A DNA stretch of 64,000 nt from Mesorhizobium sp. PAMC28654 (GCF_020616515.1 NZ_CP085135.1:6309001-6373000), one strand, 5' to 3'; positions 45,481 through 55,748 are shown, counted from the stretch's first letter. The notes: generated from the letters alone by a model not told the origin. A program made the numbers and translations.

Positions 45481-46238
45481 CACGGCTCGAGTTGCGCAAT
45501 ATCAGCAAGCGCTTCGGCAACCTTGATGTGCTGGCTGATATTTCACTCAATGTGAGGGCGGGCGAATTCGTTTCCATCCTCGGTCCGTCGGGCGCCGGGA
45601 AATCCACGATCTTCCAGCTGCTGACCGGCGGGCTGGACGGCGCGGTCGGAGAGCTGCTGTTCGATGGTGCGCCGCTTGACGACCATGGCCGCCACTTTGC
45701 CTTCATGCCGCAGCGTGACGCACTGATGCCGTGGCGGCGCATCATCGACAACACGACGCTCGGCCTCGAGGTGCAAGGCGTCGGCCGCAAGGCGGCCCGC
45801 GCCCGTGTCGAACCGCTGTTTGCGGAATTCGGGCTGGCCGGTTTCGAACGGCATTATCCGGCACAACTGTCCGGCGGCATGCGCCAGCGCGCGGCACTTC
45901 TGCGCACGGTCGTGCAGGAGCGCGACATGCTGCTGCTCGACGAGCCCTTCGGCGCGCTCGACGCGCTCACCAGAACCAGCATGCAGCGCTGGCTGGAACA
46001 GATGTGGCGGCATCATCGCTGGACGGCGCTGCTCATCACCCACGATGTGCGCGAAGCGGTGTTCCTGTCCGATCGCATCTATGTGCTTTCGGCGCGGCCG
46101 GCCCGAATTGTCAGCGAGATCAAGGTGCCGCTGCCGCGCCCGCGCGATTTCAATGACAACATGGCGCGTCAAGCCGGGGCACTCGAAGCCGAAATCCTCG
46201 ACATCATTCTCAACCCACGGACCTCTCAAAGGACATGA
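45477..46238 (+). CDS. thiZ: ABC transporter ATPase for a thiamine precursor (ThiZ-type)
   Basis: 253 residues with Walker A GPSGAGKST, Q-loop FMPQRDALMPW, signature LSGGMRQRAALL, Walker B MLLLDEPFGALDALTR and the H-loop LLITHDVREAVFLSDR. All parts of a working nucleotide-binding domain are present. It powers the permease encoded just upstream with which it overlaps by four bases. Confidence 0.9.
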   Translation: MTRLELRNISKRFGNLDVLADISLNVRAGEFVSILGPSGAGKSTIFQLLTGGLDGAVGELLFDGAPLDDHGRHFAFMPQRDALMPWRRIIDNTTLGLEVQGVGRKAARARVEPLFAEFGLAGFERHYPAQLSGGMRQRAALLRTVVQERDMLLLDEPFGALDALTRTSMQRWLEQMWRHHRWTALLITHDVREAVFLSDRIYVLSARPARIVSEIKVPLPRPRDFNDNMARQAGALEAEILDIILNPRTSQRT

Positions 46239-46240
46239 CG

Positions 46241-47263
46241 ATGACTGATTTCACGCGCCGACAGGCCTTGTTGCTGACACTCGCCACCGGCCTTGCCGGG
46301 ACTTCCCGATCCTTCGCGCAGTCGGCGGCGCCGTCCGCGCAAAAGGTCACCGTCGCGCTCGACTGGACCGTCAACACCAATCACATCGGCCTGTTCATCG
46401 CCCGCGACAAAGGCTTTTACGCCGATGCCGGCCTGCAGGCCGAGATCCTGCCCTATGGCGATACCGGTTCGGGTACGCTGGTCAGCAATCGCATCGCCGA
46501 TTTCGGCATCGGCGGGGCGCTGGGCCTCTTCACCCAGAAAGCCGCCGGCGCCGACCTGAAAGCCGTCTATGCCGTCGTTCAGCACGAGACGGGTCGGGTG
46601 GTCTTCAGTGCCGCGCGCAGCGAAATCAAAAGCCCGAAAGACCTCGACGGCCTCATCTATGGCGGTTTCGGCAGCGCCTGGGAGGACGCGCTGATCTCGA
46701 CCATCATCCGCCATGATGGCGGCAAGGGCACATTCCAGACGGTGACGCTCGGCACGTCCGCCTATGAGGCGCTGGCCAACGGCTCGGTCGATTTCACGTT
46801 GGAAGTGTCGACCTGGGAAGGCGTCGACGCCGAACTGAGGGGCATGAAGCAGCACAGCTTCCGTTATGCCGACTATGGCGTGCCCGACGAGCACACCACC
46901 TTCATCGCCTCCAGCGAGGTCTATCTGGCGGCAAACCCGAAGATCGCCTCTGCCTTCGTCCAGGCAACGCGGCGCGGCTATCAGTTTGCCGTCGACCATC
47001 CCGATGAGGCTGCCGCCCTCTTGATATCAGCGAACAAGGACGCGCTGACCAATCCCGCCCTGATCCAGGCGTCGCTGAAGGCGCTTATCGATGGACACTA
47101 TCTGCGCGGCGAAAGCGGCATCATCGGCACGATCGACAAGGCCAAGATCGATGCGATGGGGGGATATCTGTTTTCCTCCGGAATCCTGCGCGATGCCGAT
47201 GGTAACGCGCTGAAGCAAAAGCCTGACTTTTCTGGCTATTTCAGCAACATTTACCTCGGGTAG
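46241..47263 (+). CDS. thiY: Substrate-binding protein, NMT1/THI5-like (ThiY-type)
   Basis: 340 residues. MTDFTRRQALLLTLATGLAG has a twin-arginine signal, so it is exported folded to the periplasm. The mature part starts KVTVALDWTVNTNHIGLFIA, the hallmark of the NMT1/THI5 family that binds formyl-aminopyrimidine or HMP, with GDTGSGTLVSNRIADFGIGG further on. The ATG at 46241 is preferred over 46235 because AAAGGA is eight bases upstream. It is the last gene of the riboswitch operon. Confidence 0.88.
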   Translation: MTDFTRRQALLLTLATGLAGTSRSFAQSAAPSAQKVTVALDWTVNTNHIGLFIARDKGFYADAGLQAEILPYGDTGSGTLVSNRIADFGIGGALGLFTQKAAGADLKAVYAVVQHETGRVVFSAARSEIKSPKDLDGLIYGGFGSAWEDALISTIIRHDGGKGTFQTVTLGTSAYEALANGSVDFTLEVSTWEGVDAELRGMKQHSFRYADYGVPDEHTTFIASSEVYLAANPKIASAFVQATRRGYQFAVDHPDEAAALLISANKDALTNPALIQASLKALIDGHYLRGESGIIGTIDKAKIDAMGGYLFSSGILRDADGNALKQKPDFSGYFSNIYLG

Positions 47264-47609
47264 GGCATGCAGGCCGGGCTGGAGAAGCAGGGCGGTTTTT
47301 GACGCGCCGGCCTGGTTCGCCATTCATCGACAACGGCGAGTTCCAGCGAATGCCTTGCAATCCAGCCCCGCGTCAAACCAATCGACGGGTTTGCGCACGC
47401 GCGCGCCCAACTTGTCTTTTGCCGGTTCTCCCCCCGAAACCTTCAGCCGCTCCCACGATTTTCTCGCAAGGGTCGATGCCCCGAACCGATCGAAACGTGA
47501 TCCGTGCCGTTGTGGTGGCCGGTATCATGGCTGGCCCGATCCAGCCGGTTGCAGGCGTCGCCGGCATCTATTAAAGGGCGGATATCGTCAGGAGATAGGG
47601 GAGGCCGGA
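47264..47609. other. Gap without a supported gene
   Basis: No frame shows protein-like composition over a useful length. No convincing hairpin follows thiY. A ribosome site for the small gene at 47610 lies at its right end. Confidence 0.4.
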
Positions 47610-47747
47610 ATGGCTGAATTTGACAATGACAAGCGCTCCGATGCCGAGAGAAAGGCCGCGGTCCGGCATTCCCTCATCGGATGGGGCATGTTTATCGTGG
47701 GGACGGTGGTGTTCTTCGCCGTCGCCGACGCTGTGCTGATGCCCTAG
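47610..47747 (+). CDS. Small single-span membrane protein
   Basis: 45 residues: a charged start (MAEFDNDKRSDAERKAAVRH) and one hydrophobic helix (GWGMFIVGTVVFFAVADAVL). GGGAGGCCGGA precedes the ATG. Unknown function. Confidence 0.5.
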   Translation: MAEFDNDKRSDAERKAAVRHSLIGWGMFIVGTVVFFAVADAVLMP

Positions 47748-47907
47748 TCAGAATGCTTGACACATTGGCTGCGAGCGCCCGCGCCATGGCGTGGGTCGGA
47801 TCGCTGTTGGCTTGCGGAGCCTTCTTGGCAAAAGAAGCCCGCTTCAACAGAATACATCGCCTTATTTCGATCCGGGCCGGATCGGTTAACCCGACAGCAA
47901 CGCTAAC

Positions 47908-48636
47908 GTGCAACGGTCACTTCGAGGGTCCACCCTGGGGGTAGCCGCGTTGCTCATTTCAAAAAATCCAGCTCTGCCGGATGTCGGGCAGAAGCGAACG
48001 CTGACGGAAGCGCGAAAGCGCGAAATCATAACGGACGTGCGCGAAGCTCTGTTTCGCACCGCCACCCTGCTCGTAGCCGGGTTCTTCGTCTATCGCGGCG
48101 TCTATCATCTGGTTATTGATCCTACCCGTCTCAACGTCCTGTTGCTGACGATTTCGGAGACGCTCACCTTCGTCTGGCTGCTGTTGTCACGCCGGCCGTC
48201 GGTTCGCGACTGGAACCCGCTCACCGTCGTCGTGACGATGTTCGCCAGCTTTGGCGTAGGCTTCGTCATCCTGGATCCAGGCGTTGCCATCATTCCGCTT
48301 TATGTCGCCGCTCCGTTGCAGTTCCTGGCGTTGTGGGTCGTCATCTGGGGAAAGGTGTCGCTCGGCCGATCCTTCGCCCTCCTGCCGGCAAATCGTGGCG
48401 TGGTGACTGGCGGCGCCTACCGGTGGGTGCGGCATCCGATCTACGGCGGCTACCTGATAGGCCACTGCCTGTTCCTGCTGTCGAGTTTTTCCCTGTTCAA
48501 TCTCACGGTCTACTCCTTGGTCACTTGCATGCAACTTCATCGCATCCTGCGTGAGGAAGCTATCCTTGCCAGGACGCCAGAGTACCAAGACTATATGAGC
48601 CGGGTCCGCTACAGGCTGTTTTACGGGATATTCTGA
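47908..48636 (+). CDS. Isoprenylcysteine carboxyl methyltransferase-like membrane protein
   Basis: 242 residues with five or six membrane segments and the C-terminal ICMT/PEMT signature: GGAYRWVRHPIYGGYLIGHC, then LHRILREEAILARTPEYQDY and RYRLFYGIF. Bacterial members are S-adenosylmethionine-dependent methyltransferases with mostly unknown lipid or small substrates. The first ~40 residues are less conserved, so the true start may be further in. Confidence 0.8.
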   Translation: MQRSLRGSTLGVAALLISKNPALPDVGQKRTLTEARKREIITDVREALFRTATLLVAGFFVYRGVYHLVIDPTRLNVLLLTISETLTFVWLLLSRRPSVRDWNPLTVVVTMFASFGVGFVILDPGVAIIPLYVAAPLQFLALWVVIWGKVSLGRSFALLPANRGVVTGGAYRWVRHPIYGGYLIGHCLFLLSSFSLFNLTVYSLVTCMQLHRILREEAILARTPEYQDYMSRVRYRLFYGIF

Positions 48637-48668
48637 TAGCGACAAAGCCAAGCAAGCGTTCGGCAAAA

Positions 48669-48697
48669 GACCCGCTCCTGTGAAACAAGGGCGGGTC
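48669..48697. terminator. Hairpin between convergent genes
   Basis: GACCCGC and GCGGGTC pair around a 15-base loop. On the minus strand TTTTGCC follows, so it could end the mprF transcript; on the plus strand the T-run is weak. Confidence 0.5.
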
Positions 48698-48850
48698 CTT
48701 GCATTTCCGGCGGTGAGACATGTTGCCGGCTGCTCGCGTCACGGACGCGTACCACATCCTCGCTTGCATGCTGGCGGGAAGAATTCTTGCCAGCGCGGGG
48801 TAGCCACGGCCGTTCTCGTGAAATTCCTGGTCATCCGCGCAAGGTCCTCG

Positions 48851-51496
48851 TCATTTCCGGATGAGTTCCAGCGGGCTGCCACTGATCAGCGCGGTGACGT
48901 CGAACAGGGAACGGATGGAGTCCAGTCCCGGCGGGCAGACAAGATAATGCGGCGTCCACACCGGATCGAACTTGTCTTTGAATGCCTTCAATCCGTCGAA
49001 GCGATAGAGGCTCTGGCCGCGCCGGTAGAGAAAGGACCCGAAACGGTTCCAGCGCGAGGCAAGCCGGCTGGCGGAAAGGCCGGAGAGGGGAGCCGCGCCC
49101 AGGTTGAACCAGCGGTAGCCCTGCGCCTTGCCGTGAAGCAGCACCCTGGTCAGCAGTGCGTCCATGACGATCTTGGGCGCATCCGGCACATGGCGCATCA
49201 GATCGATGGTCAGTTCGCTCTTGTCGGCACTACCCCACAGATTGGCGAAGGCGATGATCCGATCCTGCCGGCGGATGACGGCGATGTCGAATTTGCTGAG
49301 ATAATCGTCCTCGAAATAGCCTAGCGAAAAGCTTTTTTCGCTTCCCGCCTTCATTTTGAGCCAGGCATCCGACACGGCCCGCAACTCGCCAAGTAGCGGT
49401 GGGACGTCGTATGCCTTGACGACCTTGAAGACCAAGCCGTCCTTTTCGGCTCGGCGATCGGCGTAGCGCAAGGGCTGGCGGCGGGCGCCATCAAGGTTGA
49501 ACGCCGCGAGATCGACGCGGGCGACTTCGCCGAGCTTCAGCGCGACCAGGCCCATGTCGAGATACATGGGCAGATGCTCTGGCCCGACGCCATAGAAGGC
49601 GGTGCGGACGGCCGAACGATCGGCAAGGTCGTGAAAGGCCCAGGCGAGATCGGTGTCGCCTTCGATCGGACCGATGGGGCCGCCGAGCGCGATAAGGCTG
49701 CCACCGGAGCGTGCGTACATGATGAAGCCGCGGCCGTCCGGTGACATCAGGAACTGCTTGTCGCCAAGCATGGCCAGGGCCGCATGGGTGACGTTCGAGG
49801 AGGCGACGATGGCGCCGACGGCTGGAGGGATCTCGATGCGTTGCTTGCGGTCGATGGCATTTCGATTGACGGCGGTGTGGAGCGCGGCGGCCGCCGTCGC
49901 GATCAGGATCACGATGCTGGCGCGCAGGAAGCGGGGCGCGTCACCGTCAACGGCGAACTGCCAGAAGAGCTGGTGGGAGTATTCGACGTTGCGGTAGCTG
50001 AAGAAGCCGAGCCAGATCGAGATCGCGACGATGCTGATGACGCTGGCCAGCCAGCCCCATGACAAGGGGCCGACGCCTTCGATCGGACGGCGATAGAAGG
50101 ATGTGCGGAAACCGATCAGGATTGCCGACATGGCGAGGAGAACCATGGCGTCTTCCCAGTCCAGGCCCTTGCCGATCGAGAAGACGGCTCCCAGGATGAA
50201 GAGGATCAGCGAAGCCGCCCAGGCCTGCTGAAGCCGGCGCGCGAGGCCTCGTGCCAGGATCAGCATGGCGATGCCGACGAAACTCGCGGCAAGATGCGAG
50301 ACTTCTATGAAGGGAAGCGGCAACAGGTCGGACAGAAGGTCCAGGCGCTCAGTGGCACCTGGAATGGAGCTCGACAGCAACAGCATGATGCCGCCGAAGA
50401 AGGTCGTGGCGGCGATAAGTGGCGGAACCAGCGGTTCTAGGATGCGCCCAGCAGAGCGCACGCGCTGCGAGACATGGGCATGGCTGGCGTAGATCTCGAA
50501 CGCCAGGACGCCGACGATCGCCACCAGGAACGGCAAAAGCGTATAGATGATCCGGAATGCCAGGAGTGCCGCGACGGCGTCCGGGTTGCTGCCAAGGCCA
50601 AGGCCGGCGATCATCGAGGCCTCGAAGGCGCCCAGCCCGCCGGGCGCATGGCTGGCGATGCCGATGATGGTCGCCATCACAAACACCAGCGCGAACACCG
50701 CCGGGCTGGTGGTGACCGTGTCGGGCATCAGGACATAAAGCGTTCCGGCGGCGGCGCAGACATCGACCAGTCCGGCGGCTATCTGCGTCAGCGCGCCGCG
50801 TGAATTGGGCAGCCGGATAGAGATCTTTCCGACCGTGAGCGTGCGCTCGCCGCGTGACAGCCAACCGACCAGGAAGCCGATCGCCAGGATCAGCAGGATG
50901 CCAAGCGCGAGACCGAGGCGTGGATCGAGTTGGTCGATGAACGGCGTGCGGGCGGGATCGAGCACCAGGCCAAGGGCGATCATGACGGTGAACGCGAACC
51001 AGATCGCCAGCCATGACGTGCCGATGATCCGGCCGATATCGGAGAGCGCAATGCCTTCGCCGGCATAGATGCGATAGCGCAGCATGCCGCCGGTCAGCAG
51101 CGAGAAGCCGAGCGCGTTGGAGATGGCGCAACCGGCGGCGCCGACTGTTGCCGACACAATCCTTGGAATGCGACCGGGCGCGATCGTCTCGACGGCCACC
51201 ACGTCATAGAAGGCGATGGCGGCGAAGCTGACCACCGTCAGCGCAAGCGCCATCATGAGGTGCTTGCCGGGAATGTTTGCCGCCGATTCCAGCACATGGT
51301 CGAGAGAAAGATCGCTGAGGAATCGTTGCAATACGATGACCGTGATAGCCGCGATCGCCACGCCTGCGACGGGCATGGCAAAATGCTGGTAACGGCTCCA
51401 GAAGCCAAACATCTGGCGGCGCGCATCGGGCCCGCGCAGCATATCGGCCTTCGGACCCGGATCGCTCGGGACTGTCAGCTCGGGTTTTGACGTCAT
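48851..51496 (-). CDS. mprF: MprF-type bifunctional phosphatidylglycerol lysyltransferase/flippase
   Basis: 881 residues from the ATG at 51496. The N-terminal two thirds hold about 14 membrane helices with the flippase-type GFSLLTGGMLRYRIYAGEGI and HAPGGLGAFEASMIAGLGLG segments. The C-terminal ~300 residues are the cytosolic DUF2156 aminoacyl transferase, with SPDGRGFIMYARSGGSLIAL, GPIGPIEGD and FNLGAAPLSGLSASRLA. It transfers lysine from Lys-tRNA to phosphatidylglycerol and flips the product outward, lowering surface charge and cationic-peptide sensitivity. In rhizobia the homologue (LpiA) is acid-induced. Length is normal. Confidence 0.9.
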   Translation of the reverse strand: MTSKPELTVPSDPGPKADMLRGPDARRQMFGFWSRYQHFAMPVAGVAIAAITVIVLQRFLSDLSLDHVLESAANIPGKHLMMALALTVVSFAAIAFYDVVAVETIAPGRIPRIVSATVGAAGCAISNALGFSLLTGGMLRYRIYAGEGIALSDIGRIIGTSWLAIWFAFTVMIALGLVLDPARTPFIDQLDPRLGLALGILLILAIGFLVGWLSRGERTLTVGKISIRLPNSRGALTQIAAGLVDVCAAAGTLYVLMPDTVTTSPAVFALVFVMATIIGIASHAPGGLGAFEASMIAGLGLGSNPDAVAALLAFRIIYTLLPFLVAIVGVLAFEIYASHAHVSQRVRSAGRILEPLVPPLIAATTFFGGIMLLLSSSIPGATERLDLLSDLLPLPFIEVSHLAASFVGIAMLILARGLARRLQQAWAASLILFILGAVFSIGKGLDWEDAMVLLAMSAILIGFRTSFYRRPIEGVGPLSWGWLASVISIVAISIWLGFFSYRNVEYSHQLFWQFAVDGDAPRFLRASIVILIATAAAALHTAVNRNAIDRKQRIEIPPAVGAIVASSNVTHAALAMLGDKQFLMSPDGRGFIMYARSGGSLIALGGPIGPIEGDTDLAWAFHDLADRSAVRTAFYGVGPEHLPMYLDMGLVALKLGEVARVDLAAFNLDGARRQPLRYADRRAEKDGLVFKVVKAYDVPPLLGELRAVSDAWLKMKAGSEKSFSLGYFEDDYLSKFDIAVIRRQDRIIAFANLWGSADKSELTIDLMRHVPDAPKIVMDALLTRVLLHGKAQGYRWFNLGAAPLSGLSASRLASRWNRFGSFLYRRGQSLYRFDGLKAFKDKFDPVWTPHYLVCPPGLDSIRSLFDVTALISGSPLELIRK

Positions 51497-53429
51497 CTTG
51501 CGAAATAGTTCCCTGGGTCTTGTCGAAAATTGAGTTTGCTTAAGGCGGTCGACGGCAATTTCAACTGCATTATGAGCGGAAGCTAACGAACCGCCTGGCG
51601 GTGGATAGCGCCGCATGTGTGTCGGCGGTATGACCGAGACACAGTTTCATCGGAATTCGTCGGAACGTTTATGCCGCCGCGAAGGCAGCGGTGCGAGGCT
51701 AAGACTGCAAGATTGCGGGCCAATCCGTACGGACCGTGCCGAGGAGGTCTATTTCTCCCGGTCCAGCACGTCGCGAAGCTTTGCGGCCAACTGGTCGATG
51801 GTGAAGGGCTTGGCCAGGAAGTGCACGTCGTGGTCGAGCACGCCATTGTGCACGACAGCGTTCCTCGTGAAGCCGGTGGTGAAGATCACCTTCAGTCCGG
51901 GCATCCGTGCCGTCGCCTCTTCCGCGAGTTTGCGGCCGTTCATCGCTGGCATGACGATGTCGGTGAAAATCAGCGCGATGGCGGGGTTCTCGCCAAGCTT
52001 GCGCAGCGCTTCCTCGCCACTGCCGGCGTGGATGACGGTGTAGCCGAGCTCGCGGACCGCATCGGTGGTCGAGACGCGGACACGCTCGTCGTCCTCGACC
52101 ACGAGGATGGTCTCGGTCGCCGGACGTGCGGCTGTTTCGGCCGGGCCGTCGGGCGAGGCTGCCCCTTCGGCGCCGAAGAAGCGGGGCATGTAGATCCGCA
52201 CCGTCGTGCCTTCCCCGGGTTCGGAATAGATCTTCACGTGGCCGCCGGACTGTTTGACGAAGCCGAACACCTGGCTCAAGCCAAGGCCAGTGCCCTTGTT
52301 GACGCCCTTGGTGGTGAAAAAGGGTTCGAACGCCTTGGCCATGATTTCCGGCGACATGCCCGTACCAGTGTCGGTGACGGCGATCATCACATATTGGCCG
52401 GCGGCCACTTCCGTATGCGAGGAGGCGTAATTGTCGTCCAGATGGCTGTTGGCGGTTTCTATCGTCAGCTTGCCGCCGTCGCCCATGGCGTCGCGCGCGT
52501 TGACGGCGAGGTTGAGGATGGCGTTCTCGACCTGGCTCGGGTCGGCATGGGTCTTCCACAGACCGCCGGCCAGAACCGTTTCGATGCGGATTGTTTCGCC
52601 CAGCGCCCGACGCAGCAGGTCGGACATGCCGGTCAACAGGCGGTTGGCGTCGACGACCTGCGGAGCCAGCGGCTGCTGACGTGAAAAGGCGAGTAGCCGC
52701 GCCGTCAGATTCGCGGCGCGCGTTGCGGCGTCGGTCGCCGCCTCGACGAATTTCAGGATGTCGTGCTCGCCGCGCGCCAGTTTTCGCTGGGCAAGGTTCA
52801 TCGCGCTGATGATGATGGCCAGCATGTTGTTGAAGTCGTGCGCGATGCCGCCGGTCAATTGACCGACTGCTTCCATCTTCTGCATCTGGCGTATCTGTGA
52901 TTCAGCCTTCTCACGCGTCCGGATTTCGCTGGTGAGCGCGATGTTCTTCCTGTGCAATTCATCCTGGGCAAGGAACACCTCGCGGAAGCGGCGACGGGAT
53001 TCTCGGATCGTGTAGACGCCGAGCAGGAAAATCGCCAGCAACGCGGCGAAGGAGCCGATGCGCAGCCAACTCTCGACCTGATCCGTGCGGACATAGCGGG
53101 CCTGCAAGGTTGCCCCGCCATCGCGCCTGATGGCATCGAGGCTGGCCCGGATATGATCCATCGCGGCCTTGCCTCGGTCGCTGAGCACAATCTCCAGGGC
53201 CTTTGCCTTGTCACCGGCGTCGTAGAACCTGATCGTTTCCGCCAACTCCGCCAGTTTTTGCGAGAGCGCATTCTTGACGCCGGCGATCTGTTCCATCCGG
53301 GCATCATCGCCCGCGGTCATCTCGTCGATCCGGGCTAGAGCAAAATCCGAGCGGATAGAATCGATAGGGGTTTCGTTGGGATTGGAAATCTGATTCAGCA
53401 TATCTGCTGGATTCGGAGGCCGGCATGGC

Positions 53430-53858
53430 ATGGCGAAATCCTTATCGGAAGATTTGCGGGCTCGGGTGGTCGCAGCGGTTGATGGCGGCCTGTCGCGACG
53501 GGCGGCAGCGGCGCGATTTGGCGTGGCGGCGGCAAGCTCGGTGCGTTGGGTCCGGGAATGGCGCGAGACCGGAGCCACCTGCGCAAAGCCGCAGGGCGGC
53601 GACAGGCGGTCCCACCGCGTTGAAGCGTATCGCGACATCATCCTGGCGGCGATCGAGAGGCGGGTGGACATCACGCTGGTCGAACTCGCCGAGTTGCTGC
53701 GACAGGAGCATGGCGCGTCGTTTGCGACGAGCACGATCTGGCGGTTTCTCGATCGTCACTCCATGACCTTCAAAAAAAACGGCGCACGCCAGCGAGCAGG
53801 AGCGGCCAGACGTGGCGGCGCGACGAAACGCCTGGTTCGACGCCCAGCCCGATCTTGA
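53430..53858 (+). CDS. IS630 transposase OrfA, copy 2
   Basis: 142 residues, identical by eye to OrfA of copy 1 (MAKSLSEDLRARVVAAVDGG...). It carries the DNA-binding N-terminal half. The frame leaves the homologous protein at the A8 run near 53771. Confidence 0.86.
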   Translation: MAKSLSEDLRARVVAAVDGGLSRRAAAARFGVAAASSVRWVREWRETGATCAKPQGGDRRSHRVEAYRDIILAAIERRVDITLVELAELLRQEHGASFATSTIWRFLDRHSMTFKKNGARQRAGAARRGGATKRLVRRPARS

Positions 53859-54378
53859 TCCCGAGCATCTGGTCTTCATCGACGAGACCGGAGCCTCGAC
53901 AAAGATGGCTCGACTGCGGGGGCGCACGAAGCGCGGGATGCGGTGCCGATCGCCAATCCCGCATGGCCATTGGAAGACGACGACGTTCACCGGCGCCCTG
54001 CGCCTCACTGGCATGACCGCGCCAATGGTCCTGGACGGCCCGATGACTGGCGAATGGTTTGTCGCCTATGTCGAGCAGGTTCTCGTGCCGACGCTGCGGC
54101 CCGACGATGTCGTGATCCTCGACAACCTGCCGGCGCACAAAAGCGCAGCCGCCCGTGTGGCGATCGAAGCAACCGGCGCAAGGATGATGTTCCTCCCGCC
54201 CTATTCCCCCGACTTCAACCCGATCGAGAACGCCTTTTCCAAGCTGAAATCGATTCTACGCAAAGCCGCCGCACGAACCGTCGCGGAATTGTGGGATACC
54301 ATCAGCGCCGCACTGCCTTGCTTCACACCAACCGAGTGCGCCAACTACTTCGCCGCAACAGGATATGAGCCGGAATGA
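53812..54378 (+). CDS. IS630 transposase OrfB, copy 2
   Basis: 188 residues with the DDE triad in LVFIDETGAS, VVILDNLPAHK and PYSPDFNPIENAF. Full-length enzyme from an A8 run needs a +1 (or -2) slip after FKK. Confidence 0.88.
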   Translation: MAARRNAWFDAQPDLDPEHLVFIDETGASTKMARLRGRTKRGMRCRSPIPHGHWKTTTFTGALRLTGMTAPMVLDGPMTGEWFVAYVEQVLVPTLRPDDVVILDNLPAHKSAAARVAIEATGARMMFLPPYSPDFNPIENAFSKLKSILRKAAARTVAELWDTISAALPCFTPTECANYFAATGYEPE

Positions 54379-54673
54379 TCAGATTCTGCTCTAGCTGTCC
54401 GGGCAAGGCATCAACAGCTTTCTGGTAAGGCTCCAGATAGGGCTTTTCTCCGGTCAGCAGGTAACCGCGCTGGCCGCTCTCGGCGTCTTGCGCCAGTGAC
54501 AACAGGCCCGACAGCAATTGCTGATATTCGATTGCATCGCGGGCAGCCAGCCGGTTCGTGCTCTGGTTTTCGACCAGGATGGCGCGCGAGCCGACGATCA
54601 ATGCCAGCATGGCGAAACCAATGATGAGCGGGAGCGATTGCCACCGCATGGCGCGCCGGAGTCTCGCGATCAT

Positions 54674-55108
54674 ATGCCCTGAACCAAAGGAATTCCCCGA
54701 AGGAAGCATGTGGTAAGCGGCGCCGCGACAGAACGCAAGGCATGGGCATCTTGTCATTATCGCGGGCGGATATGGCGCGGGTTCGGGCTAGCCCATTGAT
54801 GAATAATCTGGTGGTGCAACCGAAAGCAACCCTGGATTGGATATTCCTGTATGTCAGTTGCATTTTCGATAATTCTGAATATATCGCAGTATCGGTGAAG
54901 GGAGATTAAGGATGGCTATAAGCATGTGAAAATAAACAATGTTTTTAGAAAATTATTATCTTCTGTTAAGAGCATGATTTTATCTTTTAATACCATCTCA
55001 AGCGGATGGCGGACCGTCTCGGAAACCGAATGGCTCCCTTGTACGTACTTCCATAGTGCAACCGGCGATGTACCGGCTGTTATGCGCAACTACAACAGGG
55101 AGAATGTT
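54674..55108. other. Gap with an AT-rich patch
   Basis: Between the kinase and the glycine-rich gene, about 54840-54990 is strongly AT-rich (for example TTTTTAGAAAATTATTATCT). It holds several TATAAT-like words but no clear gene, and may hold the promoters of both divergent genes. Confidence 0.45.
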
Positions 55109-55657
55109 ATGACCTTTACAATCAAAACAATCACCAGTGGGTTGGCAGGTGGTGCTGTTATCTTCATGCTTTCGATGCCCGTCAGCGCGGCAGGGCTTGG
55201 TGTAGGCGTTGGTGCGTCGGTCGGCGGTAGCGGTGGCATCAATGCCGGCGTTGGTGCGTCGGTTGGCGGCAGCGGTGGTATCAATGCAGGTGTAGGAGCC
55301 TCCGTTGGCGGTGCCAATGGCGTCAATGCCGGCGCCGGGGCAAATGTCGGCGGCACAGGCGGCGTTAGCGCGGGACTGGGTGCTGATGTCGGCGGCGCAG
55401 GCGGTATCGGCGTCGGCGCGGGTGTCGGCGTCGGCAATGGTGTCGGCGTTGGCGTTGGCGTTGGCGTCGGAACAGATCCTGGCGCCCCCGGAACGCCTAG
55501 CGCACCCGGAACTCCGGGTCGACTTACTACTGTCGTCGCCCAGATGTCGGATAGCCAGGTTGCGCGCATGAAAAAGCGTTGCGCCGATGTGTTGAGCGAT
55601 TCCGGCGTGTATGACCGCGACTTGCGGCAGCTGTGCCTGCTGATCGCGCGTCGCTAG
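55109..55657 (+). CDS. Glycine-rich secreted repeat protein
   Basis: 182 residues from an ATG after ACAGGGAGAATGTT. A signal peptide (MTFTIKTITSGLAGGAVIFM..., cut near SAA) leads to five imperfect 14-residue repeats of the GVGASVGGSGGINA type. A Gly-Val tract, a collagen-like PGAPGTPSAPGTPG, and a conserved C-terminal domain with QVARMKKRCADVLSDSGVYD and one cysteine pair follow. It is probably an exported surface or biofilm protein. The stop codon TAG is shared with an IS630 insertion that leaves the protein unchanged. Confidence 0.75.
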   Translation: MTFTIKTITSGLAGGAVIFMLSMPVSAAGLGVGVGASVGGSGGINAGVGASVGGSGGINAGVGASVGGANGVNAGAGANVGGTGGVSAGLGADVGGAGGIGVGAGVGVGNGVGVGVGVGVGTDPGAPGTPSAPGTPGRLTTVVAQMSDSQVARMKKRCADVLSDSGVYDRDLRQLCLLIARR

Positions 55658-55748
55658 AGCAAAATCCGAGCGGATAGAATCGATAGGGGTTTCGTTGGGA
55701 TTGGAAATCTGATTCAGCATATCTGCTGGATTCGGAGGCCGGCATGGC

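Larger units (their letters stand above)
53338..54391 (+). mobile_element. IS630-family element, copy 2
   Basis: 1054 bp, in the opposite orientation to copy 1, with duplicated TA at 53336-53337 and 54392-54393 in a restored GCTAGC. It has the same A8 run at the ORF overlap as copy 1. Confidence 0.92.
51749..54673 (-). pseudogene. CHASE3 hybrid histidine kinase interrupted by IS630
   Basis: The 5' part runs from 54673 (MIARLRRAMRWQSLPLIIGF) to GQL at 54394 and the rest from 53335 to 51749. Joined through one TA they give an in-frame 622-residue protein. The order is a membrane helix, a CHASE3 periplasmic sensor (DAESGQRGYLLTGEKPYLEP), a second helix (FAALLAIFLLGVYTIRESRR), a coiled coil, the HisKA box GGIAHDFNNMLAIIISAMNL, the ATPase boxes (NLAVNARDAM, DTGTGMSP, GTGLGLSQVFGF), and a receiver domain with VVEDDERV, a phospho-Asp in IFTDIVMPAMNG and KPFT. 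The IS cuts within CHASE3. The downstream piece could still be translated from inside the IS as a sensor-less fusion. Confidence 0.88.

Noticed and set aside
47478..47574. 32-codon ORF starting MPRTDRNVIR
   Set aside because: Too short, with no clear ribosome site, and its composition is not distinctive.
52998..53734. Apparent continuation of the kinase frame through the IS630 element as one 661-codon protein
   Set aside because: The upstream 200 codons are antisense IS630 sequence, also seen at the other IS copies; the true N-terminus lies beyond the IS at 54673.
55190..55480. Short periodic repeats as a CRISPR array
   Set aside because: They are in-frame 42-bp coding repeats of a glycine-rich protein without unique spacers.
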